From PHAA01 sp964494735 (GTDB taxonomy: Bacteria > Bacillota > Syntrophomonadia > Syntrophomonadales > Syntrophomonadaceae): a stretch of DNA of 20,300 nt. The notes beneath the pieces were generated by a model. That model was not told the origin of the DNA. It did no database searches and saw only the letters and a program-made list of their open reading frames with translations. The stretch covers positions 1-20,300 of the forward strand of contig CAZBSD010000038.1 in assembly GCA_964494735.1 (NCBI GenBank), in the 5' to 3' direction. Positions 6,957 to 13,806 of this stretch are shown here, piece after piece (the first letter of the stretch is position 1; each line of letters begins with the position of its first letter). The translations under genes and the position numbers were made by a program.

Positions 6957-7397
6957 ATGAAGATACTGGTTGACGCGGACGCCTGCCCAGTCAAGGAAAT
7001 AATAGAGTCTATCGCCGCACGACATGGTCTGGAGGTGATGATGGTATCCAACCTCAATCATTGCATCCAGAGCCAATACGCCCAGGTGGTGGTGGTGGAT
7101 GGCGCCTCCCAGGCGGCCGATATCGCTATCATCAACATGGTCCAGCCAGGAGACATAGTTATCACCCAGGATTACGGCCTGGCCTCGATGGCTTTAGCCA
7201 AAGGCAGTTATGCATTAGATCCGATGGGCAAGATATATACAGCCGAGAATATCGATCGGTTGCTGTTGAGCCGCTTCCTCAATCAAAAAGCCCGCCGGGC
7301 CGGGGAGAAGACCAAAGGACCGCGTAAACGGGGAAGACCCGATGACAACCGTTTCGCCGGCAGCCTGGAGCAGTTGATATTAGGAAATATACACTAG
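6957..7397 (+). CDS. YaiI/YqxD family protein (UPF0178, DUF188)
   Basis: The 146-aa protein opens with the family hallmark MKILVDADACPVK (acidic residues D6 and D8). It continues with VVVVDGASQAADIAIINM and GDIVITQDYGLASMAL, and ends in a basic segment with KRGRPDDNRF. The fold is PIN/NYN-like, so a nuclease activity is suspected in the family, but the biochemical function is not established as far as I know. The start at 6957 has GGCGGAGA 6 nt upstream, and the hallmark begins at residue 1. Length is typical. It is divergent from the sigma gene and followed by the Mrp gene, which has its own probable promoter. Confidence 0.88.
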   Translation: MKILVDADACPVKEIIESIAARHGLEVMMVSNLNHCIQSQYAQVVVVDGASQAADIAIINMVQPGDIVITQDYGLASMALAKGSYALDPMGKIYTAENIDRLLLSRFLNQKARRAGEKTKGPRKRGRPDDNRFAGSLEQLILGNIH

Positions 7398-7476
7398 CCA
7401 CCGGGCTGGTAAAAGGGTTAGAATAAGAGCGTTTGAGATGTACGAGCGGTGCTGTTAGGGCCATTCTGGATCGAAT

Positions 7477-7482
7477 TATAAT
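7477..7482 (+). promoter_or_regulatory. candidate -10 element for the Mrp gene
   Basis: A perfect TATAAT at 7477-7482; the best upstream match is only TTAGGG (7455-7460, 16-bp spacer). It predicts a leader of about 35 nt before the ATG at 7524. Confidence 0.4.
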
Positions 7483-7523
7483 GGAATAATCCCAGGATTC
7501 TAATATTGGAAGGAGAAAATATC

Positions 7524-8366
7524 ATGTCTGACAAATGCAATACCTGTCCATCTGCCAGCGGCTGCAGTGTCGATCCCGACTCCTGCGGGGTGAAGATCGA
7601 AGACAGTATGCTGGGTAAGCGCAATAATATCCGTAATGTGATAGTGGTTATGAGCGGCAAGGGCGGGGTCGGCAAATCATCGGTGACCGCTCTGTTGGCC
7701 GCTGCCCTGGCCAAGCAGGGTAAAAAGGTGGGAGTGCTGGATGCAGATATCACTGGTCCCAGTCAGCCGCGGGCATTTGGTTTGACCGGACCGGTACCCA
7801 TGAAAGCATCCGAATATGGGATAATACCACCCAGCGGACCGCTGGGCATCAAAGTCCTGTCGGTCAACTTTTTCCTCCCCAACGAGGATGATCCCGTGGT
7901 TTGGCGCGGGCCGTTGCTGGCTGGAGCGGTAAATCAGTTCTGGAGCGAGTCTGATTGGGGTGATCTGGATTACATGGTAGTCGACCTGCCGCCCGGAACC
8001 GGGGATGTGCCGTTGACGGTCATGCAGTCGCTGCCGGTGAAGGGGATTGTGATCGTATCGTCACCCCAGGAATTGGTAGCCATGGTGGTCAAGAAGACCA
8101 TCAAGATGGCCCGCAAGATGAATATCCCCATCTTGGGTTTGATCGAGAATATGAGTCACGCCATATGCCCCCATTGTGATGAGAAACTGGAGATATTCGG
8201 GAAGAGTCAAGGGGCGGAGGTAGCCGCCGATTCCGGCATCGACTTCCTGGGAGGTCTGCCCTGGGACATGAAACTGAACAACCTGATCGACCAGGGTAAG
8301 GTAATCGATTACCAATCCGAGGCGGTAGACGCCATCGTGGCCCAGATTATGGACAAGCTTCCCTAA
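7524..8366 (+). CDS. Mrp/NBP35-family Fe-S carrier P-loop ATPase
   Basis: The 280-aa cytoplasmic protein of the Mrp/Nbp35/ApbC family assembles or carries iron-sulfur clusters for apoproteins. The deviant Walker A is GKGGVGKS (45-52), followed by DADITGPSQPR and the switch II/Walker B DLPPGTGD. The scaffold CxxC lies in NMSHAICPHCDEK. The N terminus has four cysteines (5, 8, 14, 21), reminiscent of the extra N-terminal cluster of Nbp35 proteins; bacterial Mrp proteins often lack it. The start at 7524 is supported by GGAAGGAG 8 nt upstream and retains the Cys cluster. No Isc or Suf genes are adjacent. The partner proteins are unknown. Confidence 0.92.
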   Translation: MSDKCNTCPSASGCSVDPDSCGVKIEDSMLGKRNNIRNVIVVMSGKGGVGKSSVTALLAAALAKQGKKVGVLDADITGPSQPRAFGLTGPVPMKASEYGIIPPSGPLGIKVLSVNFFLPNEDDPVVWRGPLLAGAVNQFWSESDWGDLDYMVVDLPPGTGDVPLTVMQSLPVKGIVIVSSPQELVAMVVKKTIKMARKMNIPILGLIENMSHAICPHCDEKLEIFGKSQGAEVAADSGIDFLGGLPWDMKLNNLIDQGKVIDYQSEAVDAIVAQIMDKLP

Positions 8367-8465
8367 TAGGGCATAGAATACTGCGGCCATCTTAGGAATA
8401 AAAATGTAGATGTAATAGTCTGCGGGGATTTCCCCACCCAGATCGAGCAATATATGTTTTCGGCA

Positions 8466-8494
8466 TTGACCCGCTTCGGGCATGAATTTATAAT
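8466..8494 (+). promoter_or_regulatory. strong sigma-A promoter of a small-gene transcription unit
   Basis: TTGACC (8466-8471), exactly 17 bp, TATAAT (8489-8494). The start falls near 8501, just before a large stem-loop, about 90 nt ahead of the small reading frame at 8592. Confidence 0.75.
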
Positions 8495-8504
8495 TTAAGC
8501 AAGG

Positions 8505-8566
8505 AGCGGAGAAAAACGTGTTCTGCAGAGGAATACATTTTTTATTATCCCCGTTTTTCATCCGCT
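8505..8566 (+). promoter_or_regulatory. 14-bp stem-loop at the 5' end of the small-gene transcript
   Basis: AGCGGAGAAAAACG (8505-8518) pairs along its whole length with 8552-8566 (CGTTTTTC-A-TCCGCT), leaving a single bulged A at 8560 and a 33-nt loop. It would form at the very start of the transcript. It includes a GGAG and a GTG (8518) that look like a translation start, whose reading frame seems spurious. Confidence 0.6.
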
Positions 8567-8591
8567 GCTTTATATATAGGGGGAATAGCAG

Positions 8592-8738
8592 ATGGTTAAC
8601 AAAATATTTATGGAACTGCGGAGGATATTTGCCGATCTTGCCTCTACCTTGTTGTTGGGCAAAGACAAGGACGCCGCCGCTCTGGCGATGGTCTTGTCGG
8701 AGAAGAGTCGGGCTTTGGCCGAGGAATTGGGCAAGTAG
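8592..8738 (+). CDS. small protein of 48 residues, function unknown
   Basis: I do not recognise this protein. It runs from MVNKIFMELRRIFADLAS to SRALAEELGK and looks fully alpha-helical, with a first helix mixing hydrophobic and basic residues and a second half rich in Ala, Leu, Glu and Lys. There is no clear membrane segment, signal peptide or Cys. It is judged real because it has AGGGGGA about 7 nt before the ATG, codon use like its neighbours (GCC, CTG, TTG, GAG), and a private promoter (8466-8494) and terminator (8766-8799). An overlapping frame from GTG 8518 gives an implausible Trp/Arg/Cys-rich product. A non-coding RNA with an incidental reading frame remains possible. Confidence 0.6.
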   Translation: MVNKIFMELRRIFADLASTLLLGKDKDAAALAMVLSEKSRALAEELGK

Positions 8739-8765
8739 ACGCGAAAACAGGATAGACGAAAAAAT

Positions 8766-8799
8766 AAAGGCGCCGAGAATTTACGGCGCTTTTGTTTTG
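8766..8799 (+). terminator. intrinsic terminator of the small-gene unit
   Basis: GCGCCG (8770-8775) pairs with CGGCGC (8784-8789) around an 8-nt loop. The stem can extend by a G-T and three A-T pairs, and TTTTGTTTT follows. Confidence 0.85.
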
Positions 8800-8840
8800 G
8801 CCGACGCGCCATTTCATTGTTAGGTGGACTCCGCTATTAA

Positions 8841-8849
8841 TGCTATTAT
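8841..8849 (+). promoter_or_regulatory. candidate extended -10 promoter for the DUF366 gene
   Basis: TGC-TATTAT: extended TG (8841-8842) and -10 TATTAT (8844-8849), with no good -35. The predicted leader is about 50 nt. Confidence 0.35.
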
Positions 8850-8907
8850 ATTAAGGAAGATATTGGTTCACCGAACGAAAAATCTTGAGGGAAGGCGAGG
8901 TTCAAGG

Positions 8908-9474
8908 ATGTTGAAGACACTATTGATAAAGGAAGAGATAAACTACGACGCATCTCAATTGCGGCCCCACTGGATTTACCGCAATCATGGGCTTTTGGGC
9001 GATGCTATCGTAGCCTTTATGGGAGGGGCGGAGGTGGATACGGATAGGATGTTTGACCTGAAGGACGTCCGGGAGAAGGAGTCCATCTATTCGCCACGGA
9101 TGCTGAGCTTCATCGTCGAACACTTCGATACCGACCTGGAGAAGGCCATCTATCGCCAGTTCATCCTGATCATGGCTATCAAGGAGGAATTGGAAGTACG
9201 AGAGATCCAAATGCAGCGCATCGGCGATGACCTGTACCTGGACCGGGCCAAACTATCTGTGTCCATAGCGACCAGCACGGTGGTATCGACAGTGATCCAT
9301 GCCGGCCTCAATATCGAGACCCTGGGCACCCCGGTCAAGACCATCGGCCTCCAAGAACTGGGCATTACAGATGTGTCGTCCTTTGCCGAGAACGTCATGC
9401 TGCGCTACAAGCATGAATTGGAACGGATCTACGAGGCGCGCTGCAAGGCGCGGGGGATTATATCCGACATATAG
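8908..9474 (+). CDS. DUF366 family protein
   Basis: The 188-aa soluble protein matches my memory of the DUF366 family, first described in archaea and also present in some bacteria. The recognisable stretches are SQLRPHWIYRNHGLLGDAIVAF near the N terminus, MLSFIVEHFDTDLE in the middle, and KLSVSIATSTVVSTVIHAGLNI followed by GTPVKTIGLQELGI and FAENVM. Many residues in the middle segments are charged and invariant-looking, which suggests an enzyme, but no function is established. The start at 8908 is supported by GAGG 7 nt upstream; an extension to 8824 adds a poorly conserved-looking basic N terminus. It sits alone between a terminator and the next promoter (9525). Confidence 0.8.
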   Translation: MLKTLLIKEEINYDASQLRPHWIYRNHGLLGDAIVAFMGGAEVDTDRMFDLKDVREKESIYSPRMLSFIVEHFDTDLEKAIYRQFILIMAIKEELEVREIQMQRIGDDLYLDRAKLSVSIATSTVVSTVIHAGLNIETLGTPVKTIGLQELGITDVSSFAENVMLRYKHELERIYEARCKARGIISDI

Positions 9475-9524
9475 CAGTCATATCCGGCTCTGCCGGGACC
9501 CGCTGGCTTTGAAACGCAGGCGTC

Positions 9525-9553
9525 TTGTCAAAGGCATAAGCATAATTTAGAAT
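9525..9553 (+). promoter_or_regulatory. strong sigma-A promoter of the ypmA-sipS-surE operon
   Basis: TTGTCA (9525-9530), exactly 17 bp, TAGAAT (9548-9553): five of six matches in each hexamer. The start is expected near 9560, about 20 nt before the TTG start at 9580. Confidence 0.7.
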
Positions 9554-9565
9554 ATAAAGATGTGG

Positions 9566-9572
9566 AAAGGAG
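9566..9572 (+). promoter_or_regulatory. ribosome binding site fixing a TTG start for the ypmA-like gene
   Basis: AAAGGAG, 7 nt before TTG at 9580. An in-frame GTG at 9562 would include the site itself and so is unlikely. Confidence 0.7.
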
Positions 9573-9579
9573 AAAGGCC

Positions 9580-9759
9580 TTGGCCGAAACAGAAAGCGGA
9601 AAATTGGAGCTCATCGCCCGCCGCAATTTTCCCGTCAATTACGATCTGGTGAAGGTGGTAGACTTCCTGAACAAGAACCTTAAGGACAAAAAGATAATGT
9701 TCGGAGTCAGCAAAGACCGCGAGAAGGACCAGATGACCATTTCTATTTACGAGGTTTGA
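9580..9759 (+). CDS. YpmA-like small protein (DUF4264)
   Basis: This 59-aa protein resembles the YpmA/DUF4264 family of Firmicutes. The signature is the end of the protein: YDLVKVVDFLNKNLKDKKIMFGVSK and a closing MTISIYEV. It has no signal peptide, membrane segment or Cys and is probably cytoplasmic. The function is unknown in the family. The start is TTG 9580. It is the first gene of an operon with signal peptidase I, 25 bp further on, which suggests co-expression but not a shared pathway. Confidence 0.78.
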   Translation: MAETESGKLELIARRNFPVNYDLVKVVDFLNKNLKDKKIMFGVSKDREKDQMTISIYEV

Positions 9760-9784
9760 ACGATAGCCTGATTTGAGGTGGCAA

Positions 9785-10330
9785 ATGAGTAAAGAGACCC
9801 GAGAATTTCTTAAAGATACTATCAGTGTAATAATCATCGCATTTATCCTGGCCGCCATCCTGCGCAATTATGTCATCGAGGGGCGGGAGATTCCTACCGG
9901 ATCTATGTTGCCCACGGTGCAGCTGAAGGATCGGGTGTGGGTCAACCGTTTCATATACCGCTTCAAAGAGCCGGTGCGGGGCGACGTTGTAATGTTCCAG
10001 CCCCCGGAGACCATCAAATCTTCCACCCCTTACCTGAAGAGGGTGATCGGACTGCCGGGGGAAACGGTGGAGATGAAAAACGGCATGGTGTACATAAACG
10101 GCAAGGCCCTGAAGGAGCCATATGTAGCTGAGCCGCTCGAATATGATTATGGTCCGGTGAAGGTACCGGATGACAGCCTGTTGGTATTGGGTGACAACCG
10201 CAACAACAGTTACGACAGCCATGAGTGGAATGCCTGGCTGACCGAAGATCGGCTTATGGGTAAAGCCCTGGCTATCTACTGGCCCTTGGACCACTTTAAA
10301 TTACTGCCACGTGAGGTTGGATTCCAATGA
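9785..10330 (+). CDS. lepB: signal peptidase I
   Basis: The 181-aa membrane-bound serine protease removes signal peptides from exported proteins. One N-terminal membrane segment spans about 11-31. The catalytic Ser40 is in PTGSMLPT and the general base Lys85 in YLKRVIGLPGE. Further boxes are RGDVVMF (65-71), VLGDNRNNSYDSHEWN and a final WPLDHFK region. The size and single anchor fit the Gram-positive SipS type rather than the longer enterobacterial enzyme. The start at 9785 is preceded by GAGGTGG. The stop TGA overlaps the ATG of surE (ATGA), indicating coupling. Genomes of this group often carry several sip genes, so the symbol is generic. Confidence 0.93.
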   Translation: MSKETREFLKDTISVIIIAFILAAILRNYVIEGREIPTGSMLPTVQLKDRVWVNRFIYRFKEPVRGDVVMFQPPETIKSSTPYLKRVIGLPGETVEMKNGMVYINGKALKEPYVAEPLEYDYGPVKVPDDSLLVLGDNRNNSYDSHEWNAWLTEDRLMGKALAIYWPLDHFKLLPREVGFQ

Positions 10331-11112
10331 GAATACTGGTGACCAATGACGACGGTATCAATGCCCGGGGACTTCACGCCCTTATCAACGAACTAAATAC
10401 CATCGCCGAGATCTATGTGGTGGCCCCCCGCAGTGAACAGAGTGGCACCGGCCATTCCATAACCGTTTTCGAGCCCATCAAGGCCATCGAAGTTAATATT
10501 CCCGGCATCAAGAAAGGCTGGATCGTGGGCGGGACACCCGTCGATTGTGTCAAACTGGCCACCAAGCGGTTGGTACCCGAACCCATCGACTTGGTGGTAT
10601 CCGGCATCAATCACGGTTCCAATCTGGGCACCGACGTCTTGTATTCGGGCACCGTTTCCGCAGCGGCTGAAGGGGTGATTATGGGTTATCCCTCTATCGC
10701 GGTATCACTGGATTCATTCGACCCCGCTGCCGATTTTAGCTTCGCGGCGGGATTTGCCCGGCGACTGGTATCCGAGATCCTTAAGGAAGGGCTGCCCAAG
10801 ACCACCCTGTTTAATATTAACATTCCTTACCTGCCGGCCGAGGAAGTGAAAGGCATACGCCTTACCAAACTGGGCAGCCGCAATTATGACAACCTGTTCG
10901 AGGAGCGGCGAGACCCGCGCGGCAACATCTACTACTGGCTGGGTGGGGGAGTGCTCAACGAGGAGCAGGAACCGGACAGTGATGTTTATGCGGTGGGGCA
11001 AGGCTGTGTGAGTATAACCCCGATCCACCTGGACCTCACCCATTACGGGCTGGTCAAGAAGTTCAGCCGATTGTCAGACGAATACTTGAATGCATTGCTG
11101 CGAGGTGAATGA
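10327..11112 (+). CDS. surE: 5'-nucleotidase SurE
   Basis: The 261-aa cytoplasmic metal-dependent nucleoside-5'-monophosphatase has the metal-binding and signature motifs MRILVTNDDG (D8, D9), APRSEQSGTGHSIT (S39) and VSGINHGSNLGTDVLYSGTVSAA. The full usual length is present. Family members dephosphorylate nucleoside 5'- and 3'-monophosphates and sometimes polyphosphate. In many proteobacteria surE lies near pcm or rpoS; here it is coupled by 4-nt overlaps to signal peptidase I upstream and to a small membrane protein downstream. Confidence 0.95.
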   Translation: MRILVTNDDGINARGLHALINELNTIAEIYVVAPRSEQSGTGHSITVFEPIKAIEVNIPGIKKGWIVGGTPVDCVKLATKRLVPEPIDLVVSGINHGSNLGTDVLYSGTVSAAAEGVIMGYPSIAVSLDSFDPAADFSFAAGFARRLVSEILKEGLPKTTLFNINIPYLPAEEVKGIRLTKLGSRNYDNLFEERRDPRGNIYYWLGGGVLNEEQEPDSDVYAVGQGCVSITPIHLDLTHYGLVKKFSRLSDEYLNALLRGE

Positions 11113-11372
11113 TCATCACTTTTGTCAGCCTGGCCATCAACTCAGTCATTTTCCTGTTGATATTCAATTGGTCCTACCTACAGAAGCGCAGGGTCAATCC
11201 CGATCACCCATCCAAACCTATTGCCCAGTCCATCTTGTTTCCCTTGGGATTAGCCGTAGCTTTCACCCTGCTGGTGGATGCTTATCGGGGCATCATGTAT
11301 TACCAGTTGATAATGTTCCTGCTGGTGACCGCAGTATTGGTATGGAAATTTTACGGTTCCAAACCGCGGTGA
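11109..11372 (+). CDS. small three-helix membrane protein, function unknown
   Basis: I do not recognise this 87-aa protein. It has three hydrophobic segments (about 2-21, 38-60 and 65-82) joined by short loops; the first loop is basic (YLQKRR) and the C terminus basic (YGSKPR), consistent with positive ends in the cytoplasm. It starts with ATG overlapping the surE stop (ATGA) and uses GAGGTGA as ribosome site, so it is translated with surE. No catalytic motif is visible. Overlap with surE makes an accidental frame unlikely. Confidence 0.75.
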   Translation: MIITFVSLAINSVIFLLIFNWSYLQKRRVNPDHPSKPIAQSILFPLGLAVAFTLLVDAYRGIMYYQLIMFLLVTAVLVWKFYGSKPR

Positions 11373-11435
11373 TTGCTTGAAACCCCAAAGTATAGTACCA
11401 TTTTTAAGAGCTAATTATATTGAGGAGGTTATTGG

Positions 11436-13484
11436 ATGAAGGTATACCCTACTGAAGGAATTCGTAATATTGCCCTCGTGGGCCATGGGGGGACCGGCAA
11501 GACATCACTGGCGGAAGCCATGATCTATAATACCGGCGCTACCAAGAGGTTGGGGAGGGTTGATGACGGTAATACCGTTTCCGATTATCTTCCGGAAGAA
11601 GTAAAAAAGAAAATCACCATCAGCACCGCCTTGATTCCCTGCGAATATAAGAACTGCAAGATAAATGTACTCGACACCCCCGGTTATGCTGACTTCTATT
11701 TCGAGGTTTGCGGGGCACTGCAAGCGGTTGACAGCATGCTGTTGATGTTCTCGGCCACTGCCGGGGTAGAAGTGCAGACCCAGATCATTTGGGAAGAGAA
11801 TCCCGACATCCCCAAGATAGCTTTTATAAATAAAATGGACCGTGAAAATGCCGATTTTGACAAGACCCTGGCCGCTATCAAGTCTGCTTTTCCGGACACA
11901 GTGGTGCCGGTCCAGCTTCCCATCGGGGCCGAAGATAGTTTCAAGGGTGTCGTCGATCTGCTCAAGATGAAAGCCTACATATTCGAGGCGGGCAGTGGTA
12001 AATTCACCGAGACGGACATCCCGGCTGATATGATGGACGATGTAGACACCTATAAGATGGAGCTTATCGAAGCGGCTGCCGAAGCCAACGATGAACTGTT
12101 GACCCGGTACCTGGAGGGAGAGGAACTCTCCGACGCAGAGATACTCCAGGGAGTGAAGGAGGCCGCCGCGGCTGGTTCAGCGGTCTTCGTATTCTGTGGT
12201 TCCACACTTAAGAACATGGGCGTCCAGCCCCTGATGGATTTCATCGTCGACTGCTCACCCACTCCGGACCGCAACCGCCTGGTGGCAGGCAAGGATATCC
12301 AGAACCTGCCTTTATGTGCTCAGGTGTTTAAAACCATCGCCGACCCCTATATCGGCCGCCTCAACATGTTCCGCATATTCACCGGTAAGATGAAGGCGGA
12401 TGGCGTTGTCTACAATGCTACCAAGGAGAAGGACGAAAAGATCACCCAGCTGCTGGTCATGACCGGCAAAGAACAGTCTTCCGTGCCGGAGATGAACGCT
12501 GGTGATATCGGTTCGGTGGCGAAACTGGCTGTCACCAGCACCTCCGATACCTTGACAACCAAAGCCAATCCTACCGTCATGGCTTCCATCCAATTCCCCA
12601 AACCGACCTTGAACACTGCTATCGAGCCCAAGAGCAAAGGGGACGAGGACAAACTCAGCGGTGCTCTACAGAGAATATGCGAAGAAGACCCGACCGTCGA
12701 AGTGGAAAAAAACGCCGAGACCAAACAGACTATAATGAGGACTATGGGCGACGCCCATATGGATATAATCACCGAAAAACTACAGCGCAAGTTCGGAGTA
12801 GAGGTTGCCACCAAAGAGATGCGCATACCCTACCGGGAGACTATCCGCGGCACCGTGGAAGTGGAAGGCAAGCACAAGAAACAGAGCGGCGGTCACGGGC
12901 AGTATGGGCATGTCTGGATCAAGTTCGAGCCCAACGACAGCGAGGAATTCAAATTTGAAGAAAACGTCTTCGGCGGATCAGTACCGCGTAACTTCTTCCC
13001 AGCGGTAGAGAAGGGACTGTTGGAAGCATTGGATGAAGGCGTGTTGGCTGGATATCCGGTGACCAGGATAAAAGCTACCCTATATGACGGTTCCTACCAC
13101 AGTGTCGACTCATCCGAAATGGCCTTCAAGACGGCCGCCAAGATAGCCTTCAAAAAGGGCGTGGAAGCAGCTAAACCGGTACTTCTGGAACCGATCGTCA
13201 ACGTCGAGATAGAGATTCCCGATGCTTACATGGGTGATATAATCGGCGACCTCAACAGCAAACGGGGTCGGGTCATGGGCATGGAGCCGTCCGGCAAGAG
13301 ACAGATAGTCAAGGCTCAGGTACCCCTGGCAGAGATGAGCCGCTATACCATCGACTTGAAATCCATAACCCAGGGACGCGGCAAGTTCCGGATGGAGATG
13401 GACCACTATGAAGAGGTACCGGCCCAGGACACGGAAAAGATCGTAGCCAAGGCTAAACAGGAGAAAGAAGAAAAAGAGAAATAG
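11436..13484 (+). CDS. EF-G II-type translation factor-like GTPase
   Basis: The 682-aa protein has EF-G architecture but belongs to the divergent group that includes Thermus EF-G-2 and mycobacterial FusA2. The P loop is GHGGTGKT (16-23), with Gly19 where canonical EF-G has Asp. Switch I reads VKKKITIS instead of ERGITI. Switch II is DTPGYADF (80-87), with Tyr84 in place of the catalytic His. NKMD (132-135) is normal. Domain IV has SGGHGQYGH (His487 where Arg is usual) and keeps the tip motif GSYHSVDSSEMAF (His555). A charged Lys/Glu tail ends the protein. GAGGAGG lies 7 nt before the ATG. It follows the surE operon by 63 bp and ends at a strong terminator. Its role in translation is not settled for this group. 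Confidence 0.88.
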   Translation: MKVYPTEGIRNIALVGHGGTGKTSLAEAMIYNTGATKRLGRVDDGNTVSDYLPEEVKKKITISTALIPCEYKNCKINVLDTPGYADFYFEVCGALQAVDSMLLMFSATAGVEVQTQIIWEENPDIPKIAFINKMDRENADFDKTLAAIKSAFPDTVVPVQLPIGAEDSFKGVVDLLKMKAYIFEAGSGKFTETDIPADMMDDVDTYKMELIEAAAEANDELLTRYLEGEELSDAEILQGVKEAAAAGSAVFVFCGSTLKNMGVQPLMDFIVDCSPTPDRNRLVAGKDIQNLPLCAQVFKTIADPYIGRLNMFRIFTGKMKADGVVYNATKEKDEKITQLLVMTGKEQSSVPEMNAGDIGSVAKLAVTSTSDTLTTKANPTVMASIQFPKPTLNTAIEPKSKGDEDKLSGALQRICEEDPTVEVEKNAETKQTIMRTMGDAHMDIITEKLQRKFGVEVATKEMRIPYRETIRGTVEVEGKHKKQSGGHGQYGHVWIKFEPNDSEEFKFEENVFGGSVPRNFFPAVEKGLLEALDEGVLAGYPVTRIKATLYDGSYHSVDSSEMAFKTAAKIAFKKGVEAAKPVLLEPIVNVEIEIPDAYMGDIIGDLNSKRGRVMGMEPSGKRQIVKAQVPLAEMSRYTIDLKSITQGRGKFRMEMDHYEEVPAQDTEKIVAKAKQEKEEKEK

Positions 13485-13492
13485 GGATACTA

Positions 13493-13516
13493 AAAAGAGG
13501 GCGAAAGCCCTCTTTT
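13493..13516 (+). terminator. intrinsic terminator after the EF-G II gene
   Basis: A perfect 10-bp stem, AAAAGAGGGC (13493-13502) with GCCCTCTTTT (13507-13516), closed by a GAAA tetraloop, 8 bp after the stop codon. Symmetric A/T ends let it work on both strands. Confidence 0.9.
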
Positions 13517-13517
13517 C

Positions 13518-13639
13518 AGACCGGCCCAAATGGTTGATGGCGTCGTTGTCGCGGACGTCGCGCTCAATCAACGTACATCAGGTACGCCTCAATCGCAGGC
13601 CATCCCGACGCCTGGCCCTAAACCATTTGGGCACGGTCT
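13518..13639. repeat. palindromic element, copy 2 (85-bp core with 18-bp inverted arms)
   Basis: The left arm AGACCGGCCCAAATGGTT (13518-13535) pairs with 13621-13639 over 18 bp with one bulged A (13633). The 85-bp core (13536-13620) has CGTAC-N5-GTACG at its centre (13572-13586) and an inner inverted pair GGCGTCG (13539-13545) / CGACGCC (13606-13612). It is the better preserved of two tandem copies in the 322-bp gap between the EF-G II and mscS genes. No sigma-A promoter is recognisable anywhere in this gap. Confidence 0.7.
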
Positions 13640-13775
13640 CACGAGCCGGGAAGGTTGATGGCGTCGTTGTCACGGACGTCGCGCTCAATCAACGTACATC
13701 AGGTACGCCTCAATCGCGGGCCATCCGGACGCCTGGCCCTGAACCATTTGGGCACGGTCTCACGAGCCGGGAAGG
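13532..13775. repeat. tandem duplication of a 121-bp unit (two copies)
   Basis: Unit 1 (13532-13652) and unit 2 (13653-13773, with GG continuing to 13775) differ at only four positions. Each holds one element core. Unit 2 keeps the right arm (13742-13753) but its left flank (13645-13656) matches the arm at only 8 of 12 bases. The duplication therefore looks recent and copied the core and right arm. A reading frame runs through both units into mscS but is unlikely to be translated. Confidence 0.85.
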
Positions 13776-13806
13776 CCTTAAGCAGCAGGAAGGGGAGTTG
13801 CAAAGC

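Noticed and set aside
7433..7461. TTGAGA as the -35 of a promoter before the Mrp gene
   Set aside because: No acceptable -10 lies 16-18 bp downstream; the TATAAT at 7477 is a better candidate.
8424..8435. GGGG-ATTT-CCCC hairpin after the Mrp gene
   Set aside because: Four base pairs with no T tract on either strand.
8518..8823. Frame of 101 codons from GTG 8518, with a fair ribosome site
   Set aside because: The product is rich in Arg, Trp, Cys and Pro and runs through the terminator hairpin; the 48-codon frame at 8592 is more plausible.
9491..9503. Small hairpin after the DUF366 gene
   Set aside because: Only a short GC stem with a 3-nt loop and no T run; not a convincing terminator.
13532..13775. 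Possible CRISPR array
   Set aside because: Only two head-to-tail copies of 121 bp with no unique spacers of regular length and no cas genes.
13534..13806. Open frame extending the mscS gene 91 codons upstream
   Set aside because: The extension is translated repeat DNA (Arg/Ser-rich, no membrane character), and a proper ribosome site precedes the ATG at 13807.
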